Positions 36,866-43,277 of a stretch of 64,000 bases of DNA are shown here, one piece after another. The first letter of the stretch is position 1. Each line of letters starts with the position of its first letter. The notes under the pieces were generated by a model that saw nothing but the letters and a program-made list of their open reading frames with translations, was not told where the DNA came from and ran no database searches. A program made the position numbers and the translations under genes. Source of the DNA: Planctomycetota bacterium (GTDB lineage Bacteria > Planctomycetota > Phycisphaerae > UBA1845 > Fen-1342); the NCBI GenBank assembly GCA_018814045.1, contig JAHJAR010000203.1, forward strand, positions 18,536 through 82,535, given 5' to 3'.

Positions 36866-38479
36866 ATGCGTCTTGTGCGTATTTCCCTCGCGGCAAAGTA
36901 CCGGATCCTGTTCGGTCTGGCCGTCCTTCTGATCATCGGGGCCGCCTTGTACGTCCCCTGGCGGCGCATGGAGACGTTGGTAGATGAGCCCCTGTTCCGC
37001 GAAGCGCAGCGCGTGACCGACGACTACTTCCGGCTGGTCCTGCCCGAGCCCGGGAAACCCACTGGACCCGCCGGCGGGTTGCACGGCAAGGAGCTCAGCC
37101 TGCTGCCCACCGAACGCCAGCAGCGCGAGGCCCGGTTTATCCGGCTCGATCGCAACCTGAACGACCCGTCTTCGATAGCCAGCCAGGATTTTTCGGATTC
37201 GTTTGTGGCGGATACGCTGCGGACATTCCTCAGGCATCCTACCCGCGAGCAGCATCACATGGCACGCTATGAGGACGATGGCCGGCGGTTCTACTACGCT
37301 CACGCGGTGCGCGTGACGAAACGCTGCCTCGCATGCCACGACGAGGGCAAGACGGCCCGGCCGTATCGCGAGAACGAACTGGCCGGCATCATCACCGTGA
37401 ATCTGCCCGCCGATCTGAGCGCCCAGGAACTCGTCGTCAACCGCCTGGTAATCGTGGCCGCCGGTGCGCTGGCGGGCATCCTGGCCATCCTGGTCTTTTA
37501 CATTATCACGCACAAGTTCATCCTCTCGCCGGTACACGAGCTGCGCGAAGTGGCGATTCGCGTCGGCGAGGGCGACCTGACCGTACGCTCGGCGATTCAG
37601 ACGGGCGACGAGTTCGAGCAACTCGCCGACAGTTTCAATACGATGCTGGAGCGTCTGCGCTTGTCGCAGGATGAACTCAAGAAAGCCAACCTGTCACTGG
37701 ATCAAAAGCTGGGCGAGATGGCGGAGCGGAACGTTGCCCTGTACGAATCGAACCGCATAAAGAGCGAGTTCCTGGCCAATGTCTCGCACGAGCTGCGCAC
37801 TCCATTGACGAGCATCATCGGTTTCGCGGAGCTGCTGCGCGAGGGGCCACAGGCAACGGGCAGCGAGCGTGCCATTCGCTACACCGAAAACATCCTCATC
37901 TCGGGGCGCATCCTGCTGGAGATCATCAACGACCTGCTGGATCTGGCCAAGATCGAAGCCGGGAAGATCGAGCTGCACGTGGAGACCGTCCGGTTGCAGG
38001 AAGCCTGCACCGCGCTGCTGGACTTCGTCCGGCCGCTGGCTGACAACAAGAAGCTGGACGTCGAGCTGGTCAGCGGAGACGGTCTGCCGGTCGTGTTCAC
38101 GGACCCCGGCCTGCTGCGGCAGATCCTGTTCAACCTGCTTTCGAACGCGGTCAAGTTCACACCCGAGGGCGGTCATGTTCGCCTGGTGGCCCGGCGGGAG
38201 GGTGAGACGCACGTGCGCCTGGCGGTCTCGGATACGGGGCCGGGGGTGGCGCCCGAGCATCAGGAGGTGATCTTCGAGAAATTCCGCCAGATCGACCAGT
38301 CCGCCACGCGCGAACACCACGGAACGGGCTTGGGGCTGGCGATCGCGAAGGAATTGACCACGCTGTTGGGAGGAGAGATCGGGGTCGAGAGCCAACCCGG
38401 GCATGGGGCAACGTTCTGGGTAAAGCTGCCGCTCACGGCGCCGGAGCCTGGTGAGAGACCGTTGATATCACTGGTTTGA
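36866..38479 (+). CDS. Membrane sensor histidine kinase with c-type-heme-like (CxxCH) sensory domain
   Basis: A 537-residue kinase. TM1 (~12-32) and TM2 (~187-212) bracket an extracytoplasmic domain of the DUF3365/Tll0287-like type with C154-L-A-C-H158, a c-type heme attachment motif, in HAVRVTKRCLACHDEGK. HAMP (~213-265) is followed by a coiled coil, the DHp helix FLANVSHELRTPLTSIIGFAELL, and an ATPase with N-box NLLSNAVKFTPEGG, DTGPGV and GTGLGLAIAKELTTLLGG. It probably senses redox state or a gas through covalent heme. No response regulator is adjacent; an ABC exporter follows 210 bases downstream. Confidence 0.92.
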   Translation: MRLVRISLAAKYRILFGLAVLLIIGAALYVPWRRMETLVDEPLFREAQRVTDDYFRLVLPEPGKPTGPAGGLHGKELSLLPTERQQREARFIRLDRNLNDPSSIASQDFSDSFVADTLRTFLRHPTREQHHMARYEDDGRRFYYAHAVRVTKRCLACHDEGKTARPYRENELAGIITVNLPADLSAQELVVNRLVIVAAGALAGILAILVFYIITHKFILSPVHELREVAIRVGEGDLTVRSAIQTGDEFEQLADSFNTMLERLRLSQDELKKANLSLDQKLGEMAERNVALYESNRIKSEFLANVSHELRTPLTSIIGFAELLREGPQATGSERAIRYTENILISGRILLEIINDLLDLAKIEAGKIELHVETVRLQEACTALLDFVRPLADNKKLDVELVSGDGLPVVFTDPGLLRQILFNLLSNAVKFTPEGGHVRLVARREGETHVRLAVSDTGPGVAPEHQEVIFEKFRQIDQSATREHHGTGLGLAIAKELTTLLGGEIGVESQPGHGATFWVKLPLTAPEPGERPLISLV

Positions 38480-38689
38480 TCGCTCCCGGGACACATCACC
38501 CGCTTGCGCTCTGCCAGCGCACGGTACCCAGCCGGGTTGCGAATGAGATCCGGAGGACGGCGATTCTCGGTTGGGTGCGTGGTCAGTGCCGCGACCGTCC
38601 GATACTCTACGTTGGCGGCGCGACGCGGTGCCTGCCGCCCGCGAGCCCCCGGCACCGTGTGATCCACCGGAGACGGTCGTGGAGCGTGC

Positions 38690-39442
38690 ATGATCCGCAT
38701 CGAAGGATTGACCAAGGTTTTCCCGAATCCTGATGGGACCGAGAAGACCGCCGTGGATCGCATCAGTTTCCGTATTGCCCGCGGCGAGATCTACGGTCTG
38801 CTCGGTCCGAACGGGGCGGGAAAGACGACCACGTTACGCATGGTCAGCGGGCTGCTGCGGCCAACGGCCGGCTCGGTGTTTATCGGAGGTATCGACGTCA
38901 CAGGCCACCCGCAGGAGGTCAAGAGGCAGATTGGCTACCTGACGGCCAACACCGGGCTGTACATGCGTCTGACGCCGTTCGAGCTGCTCGAATACTTCGC
39001 CACGCTGTACAGCATCCCGCGCGCGCCGGCTCGCCAGCGCATCGCGGAACTGGTCGCATGGCTGGGGATGGAGGATTTCCTGAAGCTGCGCTGCGGGGCG
39101 CTCTCGACCGGACAGAAGCAGCGCACCAACATCGCCCGGGCCCTGATCGCCGATCCGTCGGTACTGGTGCTCGATGAACCGACGCTGGGGCTGGACGTAT
39201 TGAGCAACCGGCTCATCCTGACTTTCGTGCGCAAACAGGCCGAGGCCGGCAAGACCGTCCTGCTCTCGACGCACGCGCTCGATGAGATCGAGACGATGTG
39301 CCGCCGCATTGGGCTGATCCACAACGGGCGGCTGATCGCCGAAGGCGACCTGGAGACTCTGAAGAGACAGACAAACCGGCAGCGGCTGAGCGAAGTCTTC
39401 CTCAAGCTGGTGGGAGCGGATGAACCGGTTATCGCGGATTAA
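38690..39442 (+). CDS. ABC transporter ATP-binding protein (NatA-like)
   Basis: A 250-residue ATPase with Walker A GPNGAGKTTT, Q-loop, signature LSTGQKQRTNIARALIADP, Walker B VLVLDEPTLGLD and the switch His in STHALDEIE. It powers the following permease. The subfamily resembles NatA (sodium or drug export) and related ABC-2 systems. GGAGC precedes the ATG at 38690 closely enough for initiation. The end overlaps the permease gene by 23 bases, a sign of coupled translation. Confidence 0.95.
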   Translation: MIRIEGLTKVFPNPDGTEKTAVDRISFRIARGEIYGLLGPNGAGKTTTLRMVSGLLRPTAGSVFIGGIDVTGHPQEVKRQIGYLTANTGLYMRLTPFELLEYFATLYSIPRAPARQRIAELVAWLGMEDFLKLRCGALSTGQKQRTNIARALIADPSVLVLDEPTLGLDVLSNRLILTFVRKQAEAGKTVLLSTHALDEIETMCRRIGLIHNGRLIAEGDLETLKRQTNRQRLSEVFLKLVGADEPVIAD

Positions 39443-41780
39443 CACCGTTTGGCGGAAGGAGCTGAAGGACACCCTCCGCGACCGACGGACCGTCATCGCG
39501 ATGGTGTTGGTGCCGATGGTGCTGTATCCAGCGTTGATGCTTGGTTCGTTGCAGGCGTTCGAGTTGCAGACGACACGTCTGAAGCAGGAGAGCTACGATG
39601 TCGGTGTGGCCTCGGAACAGGCGGCACGCTGGCTGCGCAAGCTGGTGGACGCCGACCCGGCCCGCCGGGCCCTGGCCGCGGGCCTGACACCCGAGCAGCT
39701 TTCGGCCGAGCAGGTGGTCGAACAAGCGGAGGCGGAGGGGTTCGGGAGCGAGGCCAAACCGGCGGTCACGCAGGGCGAAAGCGCGACAGAGGCAGCGCGC
39801 TCAGACGTTCGCCGGGTGCCGCCCGCGTACCGGATCGTGATCGTCGCCGATGTTGTCGCGGCAGTGGAAGGCGGGCAGACACACGCGGGCATCCTGGTCG
39901 AAGGGGGGCTGCCGGCGCCGGACAACGTGCGTTCGGCGCACATCACGCTGGTGTCGGATCAGAGCGAGATTCGCAGTCAGATCGCGGCCGCGGGCCTGGA
40001 CGGCATTCTGCAAAGGGCCAACGCCCAGATGGTGCTGCATCGTCTGCGTGAGCTGGCGCTGGATCCAGAGCTGCTCAGACCGCTCGACCTCACCGAGCAG
40101 GACGTGGCCACGCCCGAGAAGCTGGGCAGCTCAGTCATCGGACAGATAGTCCCCCTGATCCTGATCGTCATGACGATCACGGGAGCGATCTACCCGGCGA
40201 TCGACCTGACGGCCGGGGAGCGCGAGCGCGGTACGCTCGAGACGCTCATGGTCGCACCAGTGCCGACGGTGGACCTGATTGCGGGTAAGTTCGTGGTCGT
40301 AACGGCGATCGGGATGCTGAGTGCCGTGCTCAACCTCGTATCGATCGGAGGCACGATCTACCTGGGGGGCCTGGGTGACATGCTGACGCAAGGGAACGGC
40401 GTGGCCTTTCCCCTGTGGGCGCTGCCGTGGGTGCTGTTGCTGCTGTTACCGCTGGCGGTGATGTTCAGCGCGCTGCTGCTGGCGGTGTGCAGTTTTGCGC
40501 GGAGTTTCAAGGAAGCCCAGAACTACATCATGCCAGTGATGATCGCCGCCTTGATACCGGCTGTGGCGGGGATTCTGCCCGGGATGCGTTTGGAGGGGCC
40601 GGTCCTTGTGATTCCGGTCACGAATGTGGTCGTGCTGACGCGCGAGCTGTTCATGGGGCGGTTCAATGTCGTGGGGGTCCTGTGGGTCTCGTTCTCGACC
40701 TGCATCTACGCCGGAGCGGCGGTGGCCGTGGCGGCCAAGCTCTTCGGCCAGGAAGCGGTGCTGTTTGCCGACAGCGGCTCGGTCAAAACGCTCTTCCTGC
40801 GGCGGTTCTTCAAGCCGCGGCTGCGGCCGAGCGCCGCGCAGGCGTTTCTGTTGCTCGCGTTGGCCTACCCGCTGCACTTCTTCATTCAGGTGGCGATCAT
40901 GCGCTCGCCGGCGCTGATGGGCAACGTCGCCTATTTCTGGGCCTTCGGGGCGAACTTGGTGTTGTTGTTCGTGCTGCTGCCGGTGGTGGCAGCGAAATAC
41001 ATGCGCGTGGACATCGTGCAGACGCTACGCCTGCCGCGACCATCCGCAGCAGCGTTGCTCGCGGGGTTGTGTTTCGGCTGTTCGACGTGGATTCTGGGCA
41101 AGGCCTGGTTTGTCCTCCAACAGAACTGGATGCCGTTCGACACGGCGTCGCTGCGCGCCGTGGAGCAGCAATTCGCCTGGCTCGAGAACGTCAGTCCGTT
41201 CGCGGTAATCTTCTTCATGGCGGTGTTGCCCGCGGTATGCGAGGAGGTGTTCTTCCGCGGCTACGTGCTGAGCGGGCTGCGAAGGGCACTGAAGCCGGCG
41301 GGGGCCGTGCTCGTGGTCGCGATCGCGTTCGGCATCTATCACCAAAGCCTGCACCGCCTCGCGCTGACGGCGATGCTGGGCCTGGTGCTGGGATTGCTGG
41401 TAATCCAGGGCAGGTCGATCTGGCCGGCGATGCTGGCTCACATGATGCACAACGGCCTGTCGCTGGCCACGGCCACCGTGCCGGCCTGCCGCGATCTGGC
41501 CGCGCGTTTCGGTTTCGAGGCCGATCCCTTTGCCTTGCCGCCCATGCCGTTCCTGGTCGGCGCTGGAGCGCTATTCGGCGCAGGCCTGACGCTGTGCGCG
41601 CTGCTGGGCCGTCAGTCGCTCGCGTCCGAACCCGACGACGTCCCCGCGGAGCGGGGGGAAACCCCTGACATAGGCCAAGTTTCTCCGCTCACGCCCGATC
41701 TTACGCCGACCGAGGGCAAGCCCGTGGCCTCCGTCCTGAGACGGGCTGATGCCAACTCCGGGGCGACCCCCGGGCAGTGA
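39420..41780 (+). CDS. ABC-2 permease fused to a CPBP-type intramembrane protease
   Basis: A 786-residue membrane protein. The N-terminal ~450 residues are a NatB-like permease: a first helix, a large extracytoplasmic loop, then five helices. The C-terminal ~300 residues form a CPBP/Abi (type II CAAX-prenyl-protease-like) domain, with E608-E609-x3-R613 in CEEVFFRGYVLSG, a downstream His in FGIYHQSLHR and HMMHNGL, the expected glutamate and histidine catalytic signatures. The ATPase gene just upstream completes the exporter. A fused protease could process or quality-control an exported peptide. The tail after ~720 is low-complexity and probably cytoplasmic. I recall similar fusions in planctomycetes. 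Confidence 0.92.
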   Translation: MNRLSRINTVWRKELKDTLRDRRTVIAMVLVPMVLYPALMLGSLQAFELQTTRLKQESYDVGVASEQAARWLRKLVDADPARRALAAGLTPEQLSAEQVVEQAEAEGFGSEAKPAVTQGESATEAARSDVRRVPPAYRIVIVADVVAAVEGGQTHAGILVEGGLPAPDNVRSAHITLVSDQSEIRSQIAAAGLDGILQRANAQMVLHRLRELALDPELLRPLDLTEQDVATPEKLGSSVIGQIVPLILIVMTITGAIYPAIDLTAGERERGTLETLMVAPVPTVDLIAGKFVVVTAIGMLSAVLNLVSIGGTIYLGGLGDMLTQGNGVAFPLWALPWVLLLLLPLAVMFSALLLAVCSFARSFKEAQNYIMPVMIAALIPAVAGILPGMRLEGPVLVIPVTNVVVLTRELFMGRFNVVGVLWVSFSTCIYAGAAVAVAAKLFGQEAVLFADSGSVKTLFLRRFFKPRLRPSAAQAFLLLALAYPLHFFIQVAIMRSPALMGNVAYFWAFGANLVLLFVLLPVVAAKYMRVDIVQTLRLPRPSAAALLAGLCFGCSTWILGKAWFVLQQNWMPFDTASLRAVEQQFAWLENVSPFAVIFFMAVLPAVCEEVFFRGYVLSGLRRALKPAGAVLVVAIAFGIYHQSLHRLALTAMLGLVLGLLVIQGRSIWPAMLAHMMHNGLSLATATVPACRDLAARFGFEADPFALPPMPFLVGAGALFGAGLTLCALLGRQSLASEPDDVPAERGETPDIGQVSPLTPDLTPTEGKPVASVLRRADANSGATPGQ

Positions 41781-42030
41781 CGCGCGGCGTTGCCGCCTAG
41801 CAGAGTGCGATATACGCCGCCACGAAGTAAATCGCCAGGCGTATCCTGTGTGGTGTCCACGCAAACAGCATTCTTTCGCCTCCTCAGGCATGGACGCGCA
41901 CCCCATCGGTGCCCGTCCAATAAAGCGGGCTGTTTCTCAACGTGTCCCACCGTCATTTAACTCTACGCCAGCGCGCCAACCATAATCAACTAACCGGCGG
42001 CAGATCGCGCGCACCGATAATGGCGGAGTC

Positions 42031-42091
42031 CCGAGCCGGATCCCGTCGGGTCCAGCAGTCGGCTCGGACGCACGCCGAGCCAGTCTTTTTT
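42031..42091 (+). terminator. Intrinsic terminator with a competing antiterminator segment
   Basis: GGCTCGG (42061-42067) can pair with CCGAGCC (42075-42081) across a 7-base loop, followed by four bases and T6 (42086-42091): a good plus-strand terminator. The same GGCTCGG is exactly complementary to CCGAGCC at 42031-42037, giving a mutually exclusive hairpin. No gene lies close downstream on the plus strand, so it may simply end a small RNA or the long 3' tail of the exporter transcript. Confidence 0.65.
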
Positions 42092-42164
42092 CGGGCGAGC
42101 GGCTTGGCAGTTGGGATCACGATGCCGGCGCGATTCTCGGCGCGCCTGGCTGCATCGCGGAATT

Positions 42165-42266
42165 AGAGCGGTTTCAGTTTGTCTGTAGCGGCCAAGCTCC
42201 GTATCGGCCGACAACGCCAACGTCCGGTGCGGGGCCCGGACGCTACACCGAATCGAAAAACGCTCT
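42165..42266. mobile_element. MITE-like fold-back element with 29-bp imperfect terminal inverted repeats
   Basis: Left end 42165-42193 starts AGAGCGGTTTCAGTTTG; right end 42238-42266 reads CGAAAAACGCTCT at its outer edge. The 29-bp ends match in 21 positions, including the terminal 6 (AGAGCG/CGCTCT). The interior carries a perfect CGTCCGG/CCGGACG hairpin. No transposase and no clear target duplication are visible. Confidence 0.5.
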
Positions 42267-42376
42267 GGACATGCCTTTTTTGAGCCGGCATCAGTTCTTG
42301 CCGGGTGCTACGTCCTATAAACCAAGCGTTACCCCCCCGCCCTCGATGGTCACGCCGGCCTCCAACCCGGACGCCG

Positions 42377-42994
42377 TCAGAGCCCATTCCCCTCAGCCGG
42401 GCGACCGAATTCCTGCACCCAGTACACGCCGTAGTCTCCCCCATGGCGAACAGCCACGCCCAACTCTGTGAAACGCTCGTCTAGGATGTTCTCGCGGTGC
42501 CCGGGGCTCTCCATCCAGGCGTCGAAGGCCGCCGTTGCGGTCTGCTGTCCAGCCGCCAGGTTCTCGCCGATCACGAGGAAGTCATAGCCGACCTGCTCGG
42601 CTCGGTCAGCCAGGTTTGTTCCCGTGTGAGGATCGACGTGGTCGAAGAAGCCGTAGTGGATCATTTCGCAGGCGTACAGAGCGGCCTGATTCGCCAGGAT
42701 GTCGCTGTGCACCACGGCCGGTAAGCCGCGGGACGAACGCTCCCTGTTGACCAGGAACAGCACCTCCGCTTCGATCGATTCCGCGGAGTCTGGGATGCTA
42801 CAGTCCGAGAACTGCGGGGGCTGCTCGCGTCCTGAGCCATCGGTGACTCCGCCCGGGGCCACCAACGCGGACCCCTCCAGTCCACTTCCGCCAGTGCTCG
42901 TAGTCCCTCCGGTCAGCGATGCCAGGGGGCAGCCGCCCAGCAGAAAAAGGACCGCACCGATCGCCGCCATCCTGATTCTGAAGCCCGGTTCCAT
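42377..42994 (-). CDS. CAP-domain lipoprotein
   Basis: A 205-residue secreted or surface protein with a signal and lipobox (LFLLGGC). After a Gly/Ser-rich linker comes a CAP (SCP/PR-1) domain: VLFLVNRERSSRGLPAVVHSDILANQAALYACEM, FFDHVDPHTGTNLADR, GENLAAGQQTATAAFDAWMESPGHRENILDERFTELGVAV, and VYWVQEFGR. The conserved His and Glu residues of the domain (in FFDH, GENLA and GHRENI) are present. Bacterial CAP proteins have uncertain roles, possibly envelope binding. The start at 42994 has GGAGG five bases upstream. It is divergent from the large metzincin lipoprotein. Confidence 0.9.
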   Translation of the reverse strand: MEPGFRIRMAAIGAVLFLLGGCPLASLTGGTTSTGGSGLEGSALVAPGGVTDGSGREQPPQFSDCSIPDSAESIEAEVLFLVNRERSSRGLPAVVHSDILANQAALYACEMIHYGFFDHVDPHTGTNLADRAEQVGYDFLVIGENLAAGQQTATAAFDAWMESPGHRENILDERFTELGVAVRHGGDYGVYWVQEFGRPAEGNGL

Positions 42995-43197
42995 GCGAAC
43001 CTCCAACCGAGGGTGAGCGCGGCGTATCCGTTCCGCGTGTCCCCTTCGCAACGAATGCCAACTTCCGTCCGCCCATGGAGGCCCGGCAAGCAGCTTTGGA
43101 CCGATCGGACCTCACGCTCGCCCGCTCGCGAGCATCGCTCCGTCCGGAACCTGTCCTATCATCGGTCCGAACCACCAGATGATCGCCGGACAACCCC

Positions 43198-43226
43198 TTG
43201 ATACGACTCCTTGCCGGTCCCATACT
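43198..43226 (+). promoter_or_regulatory. sigma70-type promoter of the metzincin lipoprotein gene
   Basis: TTGATA (5/6) at 43198-43203, 17-bp spacer, CATACT (4/6) at 43221-43226. Initiation near 43233 gives a leader of about 45 bases containing the GAGGAG ribosome-binding site. Confidence 0.6.
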
Positions 43227-43277
43227 AACGATGAATGGACAATTAGGCAATCGGTGAATCCGCTCGAGGAGCTTCGC

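Larger units (their letters stand above)
41781..42376. other. 596-bp intergenic region between convergent genes
   Basis: It contains an attenuator-like three-segment hairpin ending in T6 (42031-42091), and a 102-bp fold-back element (42165-42266). A CATAAT at 41981-41986 could be a -10 for a short RNA ending at the terminator. A second T6 at about 42277-42282 is followed by a CCGGCA/TGCCGG hairpin, in the wrong order for a plus-strand terminator. No credible ORF is seen. Confidence 0.6.

Noticed and set aside
41942..42166. A 74-codon plus-strand frame overlapping the terminator-like structure
   Set aside because: It runs through the T6 terminator and hairpin segments and has no start signal.
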